Notes: generated from the sequence alone by a model not told the origin. A stretch of DNA of 6,961 nt from Paenalcaligenes sp021793095 (GCA_027317645.1 DAHVQS010000077.1:1-6961), one strand, 5' to 3'. Counted from the stretch's first letter, positions 1 to 6,350 are shown. Program-made: numbers and translations.

Positions 1-1
1 C

Positions 2-310
2 ATGCAGTTCAAAAGACAATGGCAGTGGCAACTCCAACGCCTCTACCACCAAGAAGTCGACCTCACCCTCATCCCCGCCACCGCCACCACCGCCCCCACA
101 TTGAGTGACGATCGCAGTTTGCTGGACGCCACCAAAGACCTGGCCCGTAACACCTATCCCAGCGCCATGGCTGGCATCCCCAGCCTCGCCGTACCCTGCG
201 GCCAAGACAGCAACGGCCTGCCTATCGGCCTACTACTAGAAAGCGCTTGGGAAAGAGAAGGACTACTGCTACGCGTCGCCAGAGCGTTAGAGCAAGAGCG
301 AGGTCAGTAG
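2..310 (+). CDS. Amidase-signature family enzyme, C-terminal fragment (5' end outside window)
   Basis: This is the last 102 residues of an amidase-signature hydrolase, a family that cleaves amide bonds with a Ser-cisSer-Lys triad in the cytoplasm. The catalytic triad lies in the N-terminal part, which is outside the window. The visible part has the family's C-terminal signature: a DLTLIPATATTAP strand (family form D-L-L-L-T-P-T), then NTYPSAMAGIPSLAVPCG, then NGLPIGLLLES and a closing LLLRVARALE helix. The ATG at base 2 is most likely an internal Met, since family members are about 450-600 residues long. It ends at TAG 308-310. Third codon positions are strongly C-rich (ACC, CCC, GCC, CTC), more so than in the next gene. 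The substrate cannot be told from this fragment. A GatA subunit is possible in principle, but the context favours a catabolic amidase. The family call is secure. Confidence 0.85.
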   Translation: MQFKRQWQWQLQRLYHQEVDLTLIPATATTAPTLSDDRSLLDATKDLARNTYPSAMAGIPSLAVPCGQDSNGLPIGLLLESAWEREGLLLRVARALEQERGQ

Positions 311-354
311 GGTAAAATTTATTTGTTTTGTAGAAAGCTATCCGTTACGATAAG

Positions 355-391
355 GTTAGCAATTTTCCATATCTAGGGGATGGTTGCTAAC
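355..391. promoter_or_regulatory. Perfect 8-bp inverted repeat, candidate operator or leader hairpin
   Basis: GTTAGCAA at 355-362 is exactly complementary to TTGCTAAC at 384-391. Inside it, CCAT (367-370) pairs with ATGG (380-383), leaving a TTTT bulge and a 9-base loop. The right arm is followed by CGAAAAATAAAT and not by a T-run, so it does not look like an intrinsic terminator for + strand transcription. It lies about 100 bp before the TTG start of the AtuA-family gene. An operator for a dimeric regulator, or a structured leader, are the two plausible roles. No regulator gene is in the window. Confidence 0.45.
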
Positions 392-480
392 GAAAAATAA
401 ATAACCCACATAACACCACGCAGCAAAAAGATAATAGTGGTACAAAAGTAGTGGCAAAATAAATACCAGCATAAGAAAAA

Positions 481-488
481 AGGAGGAG
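481..488 (+). promoter_or_regulatory. Strong Shine-Dalgarno deciding a TTG start
   Basis: AGGAGGAG ends two bases before TTG 491; the core AGGAGG (481-486) leaves a 4-base spacer. The frame is closed upstream by TAG at 449-451, and no ATG or GTG lies between that stop and base 491. TTG is therefore the best start. Confidence 0.75.
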
Positions 489-490
489 AC

Positions 491-1843
491 TTGTTTCTCA
501 TTGGTTGTGGGGCAGGTTTTTCTGGGGATCGTACTGACGCCGCCGTTCCCGTTATTCAGACACTTAGCCAGGCTGGGTTACCTGCGGCGATTTTTTTCGA
601 GACGCTAGGTGAAAGGACACTCGCTTTAGGTCAAGTGCGCAAGCAAAAGGATCCCAACCAGGGATATGAGCCTTTGCTGGCTGAATTCATCACGCCTATT
701 TTGCATGATTGTGTGCGTTTTAATATTCCCATCATAGGAAATTTTGGCGCGGCCAATCCGCCCGCAGCCGCTCAATTGATTAAAAAAATTGCCCATGAAT
801 TGGGATTAGACGATATAAAAATTGCGGTGATCGAGGGCGATGATATCGCGGCTACTTTAGATATTGAAAATACGCCTGTTTGGGAGGGCGACGGTAGCAT
901 TGCGGTAGACAAGACAGCCCTCATTTCTGCAAATGCCTATTTAGGTGCACGCGCGGTGACGGATGCTCTGCGGGCAGGGGCAGATGTGGTGGTGGCGGGT
1001 CGTTTGGCCGATCCAGCGCTTGCGTTGGGGCCGATTATGGCGCATTACAATTGGTCTTGGGATGATTGGGACGTGCTCGCGCAGCTGACCCTTGCAGGGC
1101 ATTTGCTTGAGTGCGGTGCCCAAGTGACTGGAGGGTATTTTGCGGATCCCGGGCGTAAGGATGTGACCGATTTGGCCAGGGTGGGTTTTCCTATTGCTGA
1201 GATCCGCGAGGATGCCAGTTTTGTGATGACTAAGCCAGCCTCTACTGGGGGCATGGTCACCTTGGCGACAGTCAAAGAGCAATTGCTTTACGAGGTGCAC
1301 GATCCAGCGAATTACATCACCCCGGATGTAGTGTTGGACATCACCGGTGTTGAGCTGACCGAGGTCGGCCCTGATCGGGTGTTGGTGCAGGGGGCAAAAG
1401 GGCGCCCACGCCCCGACCAATTAAAGGTCACAGCTGGTTTTGCCGGTGATTGGCTGGGTGAGGCCGAGATTTCTTATGCTGGGCCCAACGCAGCGCAGCG
1501 TGCTTCATTGGCTGCCGAGGTGGTCAAAGAGCGGCTCAACATCCGTCAAATAGAGGTGGCCTCACGCTTTGATCTGGTGGGCCTGTCCAGCGTTTTTGAT
1601 AATCAAGCAGGTGATTTATTATCCCGTAGAGAGGTAGCTGATGCGCAGGATATTCGTTTGCGTATGGCGGTCAGTGCGGCCACTAAGCCACCGGTAGAGC
1701 AAGCTTTACAAGAGCTTTCTGCTTTGTATTGCACGGGGCCAGCCGGGGGCGGGGGCATTCGCTCACAGCTGCGTCATCGTATACAAACGCTATCTTATTT
1801 AGTTCCGCGCGCGCAGGTCCAAAGCCGCTTTTATTTTATTTAA
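491..1843 (+). CDS. AtuA-family (DUF1446) protein
   Basis: The 450-residue cytoplasmic protein belongs to the AtuA/DUF1446 family, named after a protein of acyclic terpene (citronellol/geraniol) degradation in Pseudomonas whose exact reaction is not settled. Family marks in order: a GAGFSGDRTDA loop (residues 7-17), an FETLGERTLALGQ segment followed by KDPNQGY (about 36-59), PIIGNFGAANP (about 80-90), VVVAGRLADPALALGP (about 165-180), GHLLECGAQVTGGYF (about 203-217), GGMVTLATVKEQLLYEVHDP (about 253-272) and CTGPAGGGGIR near the C-terminus. It has no signal peptide or membrane segment. The start is TTG 491 with a strong ribosome site. Family members often carry an extra C-terminal domain of about 100 residues; here that domain is the next gene, in the same frame after TAA 1841-1843. 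None of the other atu genes is visible in the window, so a terpene role should not be assumed. TRAP genes downstream suggest work on an imported acid or its CoA ester. The family call is firm; the function is open. Confidence 0.88.
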   Translation: MFLIGCGAGFSGDRTDAAVPVIQTLSQAGLPAAIFFETLGERTLALGQVRKQKDPNQGYEPLLAEFITPILHDCVRFNIPIIGNFGAANPPAAAQLIKKIAHELGLDDIKIAVIEGDDIAATLDIENTPVWEGDGSIAVDKTALISANAYLGARAVTDALRAGADVVVAGRLADPALALGPIMAHYNWSWDDWDVLAQLTLAGHLLECGAQVTGGYFADPGRKDVTDLARVGFPIAEIREDASFVMTKPASTGGMVTLATVKEQLLYEVHDPANYITPDVVLDITGVELTEVGPDRVLVQGAKGRPRPDQLKVTAGFAGDWLGEAEISYAGPNAAQRASLAAEVVKERLNIRQIEVASRFDLVGLSSVFDNQAGDLLSRREVADAQDIRLRMAVSAATKPPVEQALQELSALYCTGPAGGGGIRSQLRHRIQTLSYLVPRAQVQSRFYFI

Positions 1844-1855
1844 GTGGGTATCCAT

Positions 1856-2197
1856 ATGGTCGAATCATCCATCGTACGCTTATATGATATTGCGCATGCA
1901 CGTGCTGGTGACAAAGGCAATCGACTCAACATCAGTGTGATTCTTTTTGATGAAAAGTATTGGTCAGCGGTGTGCGATCAATTGACGGCTGAGCGCGTGA
2001 ACGAACATTTTTCCTTTCGTGGTGCCATCACCACCAAGAGGTATCTCTTGCCCAATTTATATGCCATGAACTTTGTCATGGATAATGTGTTAGAAGGAGG
2101 GGTTAATTCGAGTTTAAATCTGGATAGTCATGGCAAAACCCTTTCATTTTATTTATTGGAAATACCCATTGACCTATCCAGCATCAAAGCAGAGTAA
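1856..2197 (+). CDS. AtuA-associated small protein (AtuA-like ferredoxin-fold domain)
   Basis: This 113-residue cytoplasmic protein corresponds to the C-terminal domain that other AtuA-family proteins carry in one chain. The key motif is YDIAHARAGDKGNRLNIS near the N-terminus, followed by a DQLTAERV helix, the SFRGAITTKRYLLPNLYAMNFV segment split by short loops, and a VNSSLNLDSHGKTL strand near the end. It begins 12 bases after the stop of the preceding gene and in the same frame. The ATG at 1856 has a weak AGTGGG behind it (from 1843). GTG 1844, directly after the TAA, would add four residues but has only T/A-rich sequence upstream, so ATG is preferred. Translation is probably coupled to the AtuA-family gene and the two proteins probably form a complex (inference). 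No catalytic residue can be assigned. Confidence 0.8.
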   Translation: MVESSIVRLYDIAHARAGDKGNRLNISVILFDEKYWSAVCDQLTAERVNEHFSFRGAITTKRYLLPNLYAMNFVMDNVLEGGVNSSLNLDSHGKTLSFYLLEIPIDLSSIKAE

Positions 2198-2295
2198 AAA
2201 AGATTCCCAATAGATGGGGGATTAAAAAATAATGGGAAGTAAAACAGAAGTAAGACTCAAATGAAGTCTAACCAAAACGAAGTCAAACCATTACT

Positions 2296-2301
2296 AAGGA
2301 G
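2296..2301 (+). promoter_or_regulatory. Shine-Dalgarno setting the start of the TAXI binding protein
   Basis: AAGGAG lies 7 bases before ATG 2309. The in-frame ATG at 2261 has no such site and would add 16 polar residues ahead of the signal peptide, so 2309 is chosen. Confidence 0.75.
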
Positions 2302-2308
2302 ACACACT

Positions 2309-3289
2309 ATGACAGTTTTTAAACGCCGTACTTTTGTGAAATTAGGCGCTGCCATTGCCGCCTTGAGCATGGTGTCCATGTCTGCATTTGCCCAGCCGCA
2401 GCGTTTGCTGATTGGCTCTACCTCAGCCTCATCGAGTCAGTATGCTTATTTTGTGGCGCTGTCTCAGCTGCTCAATGAAAAGCTAGACAACCTCAGCACG
2501 TCGGTCACCGAGACCGGGGCCACCATGGACAATTTGCGCCGTATGAGCCGTAATCAAATTGATTTAGGCCTGGTGACGACCAATGTGATGCATACTGCCA
2601 ATGCAGGGAAGGGCGCCTTTGAGGGCAATCCTCATGATGGGCGTTTGTTGTGGATATATTCCATCGCACCTCAAAATGTGGTGGTGAGAAAGGATGCCGA
2701 CATCGGCGTGCTCAAAGATCTCGAGGGCAAGCGCGTCAACCCAGGGCTAAAGGGGTCAGCGACGGAGCGCACCTCAGAAGCTGTGTTTGAGCTGCTGGGC
2801 ATCGAGCCTAATTATATTCGCGGTTCTACAGGGGAAATCGTGGACGCCATTAAAGATGACCGTGCGATTGGTTATGTGAAATCCGGGGCAGGCCTCAAGT
2901 TGGATTCTTCATCGCAAGAGATTGCTGCTTTTACCTCAGTGGATGTGATCAGTCTAGATGATGAGCAGCAGGCATTGATTCGGGATAAAATGCCCGAGCT
3001 GTCACTGGTCGATGTCCCAGCCGACGATGAGTATGGAATAGATGCCTATAGCACATGGGGCTTTGGTTTGGCCGTCGCAGCGTCTGGTGATATGGATGAG
3101 GAAACGGCTTATCAAATCGTTAAAGCCGCCCATGAGGATAAGACCAAGCAAGTATCCGCATTGGCTGACTTAGAGGGTGTGGATATCGCTGAAATCACCT
3201 TAGAATACGCTTCTTCGCCGCTGCATCCTGGCGCTGTTCGCTATTTCAAGGAAATTGGCTTGGACGTTCCTGAGCATTTAATTGATTAA
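2309..3289 (+). CDS. TAXI family TRAP transporter solute-binding protein
   Basis: This 326-residue periplasmic receptor should bind an organic solute and hand it to the fused TRAP permease encoded next. The N-terminus is a clear export signal: KRRTFVKLG (residues 5-13) fits the twin-arginine pattern RRxFxK, followed by a hydrophobic stretch and an AFA|Q cleavage site after residue 28. The mature part begins RLLIGSTSASSSQYAY, in the place of the family's glycine-rich ligand loop. TETGATMDNLRRM (67-79) and IDLGLVTTNVM (84-94) match the TAXI pattern in which a T-G-A-T-x-x-N element precedes a D-L-G strand. A later VNPGLKGSATERTSEAVFELLG segment forms the second-lobe ligand side. The length is typical. 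Known TAXI ligands include glutamate and 2-oxoglutarate-type acids; the ligand here is unknown. The Tat signal suggests export after cytoplasmic folding, although a Sec route cannot be excluded. A hairpin after the stop may boost its expression over that of the permease. Confidence 0.9.
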   Translation: MTVFKRRTFVKLGAAIAALSMVSMSAFAQPQRLLIGSTSASSSQYAYFVALSQLLNEKLDNLSTSVTETGATMDNLRRMSRNQIDLGLVTTNVMHTANAGKGAFEGNPHDGRLLWIYSIAPQNVVVRKDADIGVLKDLEGKRVNPGLKGSATERTSEAVFELLGIEPNYIRGSTGEIVDAIKDDRAIGYVKSGAGLKLDSSSQEIAAFTSVDVISLDDEQQALIRDKMPELSLVDVPADDEYGIDAYSTWGFGLAVAASGDMDEETAYQIVKAAHEDKTKQVSALADLEGVDIAEITLEYASSPLHPGAVRYFKEIGLDVPEHLID

Positions 3290-3297
3290 GCTAAAAA

Positions 3298-3313
3298 GGC
3301 CCAATTAAGGGCC
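3298..3313 (+). terminator. Intercistronic hairpin after the binding-protein gene (attenuator or mRNA stabiliser)
   Basis: GGCCC (3298-3302) pairs with GGGCC (3309-3313) around an AATTAA loop, starting nine bases after the stop codon. It is followed by an interrupted AT-rich tract (AGAATTAATTTTAATTT) and not by a clean T-run, so termination would be partial. A leaky hairpin between an abundant binding protein and its permease is a common way to set unequal expression. Its role here is inferred. Confidence 0.45.
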
Positions 3314-3349
3314 CAGAATTAATTTTAATTTCTCACCAAAGGGGAAGGC

Positions 3350-5320
3350 GTGGAACAGCAAATGACAAAAACAACGTTCAGGATGCGCTTTGCTTCAGTG
3401 CTGACTTTATTTTTAGCATTATTCATTTTGGGCACGGCCGCTTTTGGTGCTCAAGAGGCATTGGTACAACGCTCTATTTTTCTGGCGTTTGTGATTGCAA
3501 TCGCTTTTCTGCGATTCCCCCTATTTGCTCAAAGCCGTTTGGCGCCTTTGGGCAATATTATTGATTTTGTACTCGCCGTTATTGCCATCGGTAGCTGCCT
3601 GTGGGTGACGGTCAATACCGATGAAATCATGAATACTTTACCTCTAGCCGAAGAGCCAGAGGTATTCATGACCGTGGTATTGGTGATTACTTTGCTAGAG
3701 CTTGCGCGACGTACCATCGGGTTGATATTTCCGATATTGGTGGTCATTGGCTTGGTCTACGCTTTTTTTGGTCAATATATCCCTGGCTCCCTAGGGCACA
3801 GAGGCTTTGATATCTATTACATCACCGAGGTTTTATTGCTCAGTGATATCGGGATCTGGGGGACATTATTGGGGGTGGCCTCCACCATTATTGCGGTATT
3901 TGTATTGTTTGGGGCCTTTTTGCTGCATTCTGGGGGCGGGGCTACTTTTATGGATTTAGCCATCCGCATCAGTGGGCGTAGTGTTGGCGGTGCAGCCAAA
4001 ATCTCTACCATCGCATCTGGGCTATTTGGCATGGTCAGCGGCAGTGCGGTGGGTAATGTCGCCACCACAGGTGCCTTTACCATCCCGCTGATGAAGCGGT
4101 TGCGCTACCCTTCTGCATTGGCCGGGGCTGTCGAGGCCGTGGCTTCTACAGGTGGACAGTTGGCACCACCCATCATGGGCGCGGCGGCCTTTATTATGGC
4201 TGAAATTATAGGCACCTCGTACCTGAGTATTGCTGCCGCCGCGACATTACCGGCATTGCTATTTTATTTCGGGGTGTTCGCGACGGTGCACATCACCGCC
4301 CAGCAAGAGCAGTTGGGGATGGTGCCCGAGGATCAAATCCCCAGTTGGGGCTCTGTGATTACGATTCAGCGCTTGGCACCGATTGTTTTATCTTTTGGCG
4401 GGCTGACCTACGGTATCCTGATGGGGCGTTCGTTACCGACTTCGGCTTTTTATGGCATCGTGGGTGCTGTGGTAGGCATGTTGGTTGCGATGCTGTTAGC
4501 CCCTAAACAAGCACCACAGGAAAAGCCCGCAGACAGCGATTTATCATTCCAAGAATTTTCAGATTTAGAGGATGAAACCAAAGAAAATGCCGCAGCGGTG
4601 CTATTTACCCGTTTGCGATCTGCATTGGATGAGGGCGCCACGGGTTTGATTATTGTCGGCGTGTTATTGGCAGGTGCACAGATTTTGGTGTCACTGATCA
4701 ATACAACGGGTATTGGCATCACCCTATCCTCCCTGATAGTCAGTGGTGGGGGCGACTCTTTATTATTAGTCAGCCTCATTGTTGCAGTGATTTGCATGAT
4801 TTTAGGCATGGGCATACCGACGACGGCAGCTTATGTGTTGGTTGCTGCGACATTGGCACCTGCCTTGGTATCCGCGGGCCTAAAGCCTATTTCGGCGCAT
4901 ATGTTTGTGTTTTATTACGCAACCTTATCAGTGATCACCCCTCCCGTCTGCGTGGGTGTGTTTGTCGCAGCGGGCATCGCCGGCGAGAAATGGGGCAGGG
5001 TCGCCAAGCGCGCCGTCATGCTGGGGGCGGTGACCTATGTCATCCCATTTTTATTTATTTTATACCCCAACATGCTTAACCCAGGCATCAACGCTGGCTA
5101 TATCGAGGCAGCCATTAGTGGCATTATTTTTGTATTGGCCTTTGCCCATCTATTTGGCGGGGCCAAGATTACCGGGCGTAAATATGTCGATATGGCCTTG
5201 TGGGTGCTGATTTCTGTGTTGGCTACCATTCCTAGCTTGATTACCTTGGGAATAGCGGCAGTGTCTATGTTCATCACTCAAAGACTAGCAAAACGCCGCG
5301 CTGCAGCGCTGGCTCTTTGA
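3350..5320 (+). CDS. TRAP transporter fused permease (4TM/12TM fusion)
   Basis: This 656-residue inner-membrane protein is the fused small plus large permease typical of TAXI-type TRAP systems. It should import the solute delivered by the preceding binding protein, driven by an ion gradient. The N-terminal third holds several membrane segments (about 14-34, 40-58, 67-88, 104-150), corresponding to the DctQ-like small subunit. The large-subunit part has GMVSGSAVGNVATTGAF (227-243), STGGQLAPPIMGAAAF, and GMGIPTTAAYVL (486-497) followed by SVITPPVCVGVFVAAGIAG. These paired hairpin motifs form the transport site in the DctM/IT superfamily. A charged acidic loop (about 384-420, KQAPQEKPADSDLSFQEF and on) separates the two halves of the large domain. 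Length and order are normal and no frameshift is seen. The start is either GTG 3350, behind AAAGGGGAAGG, or ATG 3362; GTG is preferred on spacing. Its stop TGA lies inside the loop of the terminator at 5298-5343. Confidence 0.92.
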   Translation: MEQQMTKTTFRMRFASVLTLFLALFILGTAAFGAQEALVQRSIFLAFVIAIAFLRFPLFAQSRLAPLGNIIDFVLAVIAIGSCLWVTVNTDEIMNTLPLAEEPEVFMTVVLVITLLELARRTIGLIFPILVVIGLVYAFFGQYIPGSLGHRGFDIYYITEVLLLSDIGIWGTLLGVASTIIAVFVLFGAFLLHSGGGATFMDLAIRISGRSVGGAAKISTIASGLFGMVSGSAVGNVATTGAFTIPLMKRLRYPSALAGAVEAVASTGGQLAPPIMGAAAFIMAEIIGTSYLSIAAAATLPALLFYFGVFATVHITAQQEQLGMVPEDQIPSWGSVITIQRLAPIVLSFGGLTYGILMGRSLPTSAFYGIVGAVVGMLVAMLLAPKQAPQEKPADSDLSFQEFSDLEDETKENAAAVLFTRLRSALDEGATGLIIVGVLLAGAQILVSLINTTGIGITLSSLIVSGGGDSLLLVSLIVAVICMILGMGIPTTAAYVLVAATLAPALVSAGLKPISAHMFVFYYATLSVITPPVCVGVFVAAGIAGEKWGRVAKRAVMLGAVTYVIPFLFILYPNMLNPGINAGYIEAAISGIIFVLAFAHLFGGAKITGRKYVDMALWVLISVLATIPSLITLGIAAVSMFITQRLAKRRAAALAL

Positions 5321-5343
5321 GTCGCTGCAGTGCCATGATTTTT
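5290..5343. terminator. Probable bidirectional terminator between convergent genes, overlapping the permease stop
   Basis: An 11-bp stem pairs 5298-5308 (GCGCTGCAGCG) with 5323-5333 (CGCTGCAGTGC) with one G-T pair, leaving a 14-base loop that contains the TGA stop of the permease (5318-5320). On the + strand TTTTT (5339-5343) follows five bases after the stem. On the - strand the stem is followed after a few bases by TTTT (complement of 5290-5293). This suits the end of both the permease and the convergent SDR gene, which ends at 5357. The left arm is also the self-complementary GCGCTGCAGCGC (5298-5309). Confidence 0.6.
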
Positions 5344-5356
5344 ACCAGATACACTC

Positions 5357-6151
5357 TTATGGCGTTGTTGCGGTAAAGCCGCCGTCCACTACAATCTCGG
5401 TGCCGTTGATGTAGTGTGCCTCGTCCGAGGCCAAAAAGGCCACGGCGTGGGCCACATCCCAGGCCGAGCCCATTTTTCCGGTGGGGATTTGATTGTTGCG
5501 ATGATCGATAAAGCCTTGGGTATCGCCTTGGGCGTATTTATCGGCCAAGCGATCGATGAGGGCGGTGTGCATCAATCCGGGCAGTACGCAGTTGACGCGG
5601 ATGCCTTTGCGCGCATGGATGACAGCAGTGGTTTTGGACATCTGCATGAGGGCGGCCTTGCTGGCTGAGTAGGCGACTTGGGGTTTGCCGATATAGCGAA
5701 TGCCCGCCACCGAGGAAATATTGATAATGCTGCCTCGGCCTTGTTCAATCATGGTGGGCAGGGCCTCTTTGATGGTTAAAAAGGCTGAGGTCACGTTGAG
5801 GTCAAACTGCTGTTGCCAGGTGTCTGCGCTCATGCTGAGGGGATCACCGGGTAATGATTCGCCGACATTATTGACCAAAATATCTAGCCGCCCGGCCTGT
5901 GTGATGCAGTCTTGCATGACGGTATGTATTTCTTCTGGGCGGGTGACATCGCAGGTTTGTACGTGGCAGGTGCCTCCTTCTTTTTCTATCATTGCTTGGG
6001 TTTCTTGGGCGGATTCTAGATTGCGATCCAGGCCATAAACAATTGCCCCTTGGCGTGCCAGTGCAAGGGATATCGCTCGTCCGTTGCTCAAACTATCCCC
6101 GATAGAACCGCAACCCGTCACAATGGCTACCTTGCCGTCTAGTCTAAACAT
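5357..6151 (-). CDS. SDR family NAD(P)-dependent oxidoreductase
   Basis: This 264-residue cytoplasmic classical short-chain dehydrogenase/reductase would interconvert an alcohol and a ketone with NAD(P). Its Rossmann fold begins VAIVTGCGSIGDSLSNGRAI (residues 8-27), an enlarged form of the usual TGxxxGIG loop. D42 at the end of the second strand favours NAD over NADP. NNVG (94-97) replaces the usual NNAG. The catalytic set is N119, S147 (INISSVAG), Y161 and K165 (YSASK). RVNCVLPGLMHT and a C-terminal INGTEIVVDGGF are standard for the family. The start is ATG at 6151-6149, with AAGGAGG four bases upstream; an in-frame ATG at 6199 would add 16 residues rich in Thr and has no such site. It is transcribed towards the TRAP cluster, so it is a separate unit that may still serve the same pathway. 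The substrate is unknown. Confidence 0.92.
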   Translation of the reverse strand: MFRLDGKVAIVTGCGSIGDSLSNGRAISLALARQGAIVYGLDRNLESAQETQAMIEKEGGTCHVQTCDVTRPEEIHTVMQDCITQAGRLDILVNNVGESLPGDPLSMSADTWQQQFDLNVTSAFLTIKEALPTMIEQGRGSIINISSVAGIRYIGKPQVAYSASKAALMQMSKTTAVIHARKGIRVNCVLPGLMHTALIDRLADKYAQGDTQGFIDHRNNQIPTGKMGSAWDVAHAVAFLASDEAHYINGTEIVVDGGFTATTP

Positions 6152-6155
6152 AGAT

Positions 6156-6162
6156 CCTCCTT
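6156..6162 (-). promoter_or_regulatory. Shine-Dalgarno deciding the SDR start
   Basis: The minus-strand AAGGAGG ends four bases before ATG 6151-6149. It supports the shorter 264-residue protein over the 280-residue reading. Confidence 0.75.
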
Positions 6163-6266
6163 GGATGATGGTGGTCGTGGTGGTTAGGTTTTTATGCAAA
6201 AGTGTTCAAAGCCTCCATCGGTAAATATACTCGCTGCCCGCAATTAGGGCGAATAAATAACCATTG

Positions 6267-6350
6267 TGTGTCTACCTGTATGGCCTATTGCTGTGCCTGC
6301 CGGTGTGCCTATCTGTGTGTCTATCAGTGTGTCTATCTGTGTGCTTAAGC
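6267..6350. repeat. Degenerate 12-bp tandem repeat, about seven units
   Basis: The consensus unit is TGTGYCTATCTG. Units start at 6267, 6279, 6292, 6304, 6316, 6328 and 6340. The units at 6304, 6316 and 6328 differ from each other at one to three positions. The first and third are close, the second is poor and followed by one extra base, and the last breaks off into CTTAAGC. The array lies in noncoding DNA, so it is not a protein repeat. It looks like a small decaying minisatellite; a binding array for a protein is a less likely alternative. Confidence 0.7.

Larger units (their letters stand above)
311..490. other. Noncoding gap with regulatory elements upstream of the AtuA-family gene
   Basis: This 180-base AT-rich stretch has no credible gene and no hairpin plus T-run terminator for the amidase. 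It contains the inverted repeat at 355-391 and the ribosome binding site at 481-486. Promoter signals are weak. GATAAT at 430-435 is a good -10 hexamer but lacks a recognisable -35 at 17 bp. TTGTTT (323-328) and TACGAT (346-351), 17 bp apart, are a poor sigma70 pair that would put the transcription start close to the left arm of the inverted repeat. The gap and the loss of strong C-bias after it suggest that a new transcription unit starts here. That is inference. Confidence 0.4.

Noticed and set aside
941..1420. Long open frame on the - strand inside the AtuA-family gene
   Set aside because: Its protein has no recognisable family, low-complexity His/Arg-rich sequence and no ribosome site; it mirrors the strongly supported + strand gene. 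The same holds for the - strand frame at 1045-1275.
2203..2222. Possible hairpin ATTCCC/GGGGAT after the AtuA-associated gene
   Set aside because: Only six pairs including a G-T, with A-rich and not T-rich sequence downstream on the + strand, so a + strand terminator is not supported.
3529..4815. Open frames on the - strand inside the TRAP permease (3529-3747, 3817-4083, 4450-4815)
   Set aside because: They are Met/Thr/Pro-rich antisense shadows of membrane-helix codons, without ribosome sites.
4792..5079. Out-of-phase + strand frame within the permease
   Set aside because: Cys/Arg/Gly-rich with no family features, fully inside a conserved permease.
5414..6038. Two + strand frames opposite the SDR
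   Set aside because: The - strand frame carries the complete SDR motif set; the opposite frames have no coherent protein features.
6236..6250. GCCC/GGGC mini-hairpin upstream of the SDR
   Set aside because: A four-bp stem with a seven-base loop is expected by chance.
6267..6350. CRISPR array
   Set aside because: The units are 12 bp, contiguous and degenerate, with no spacers and no cas genes.
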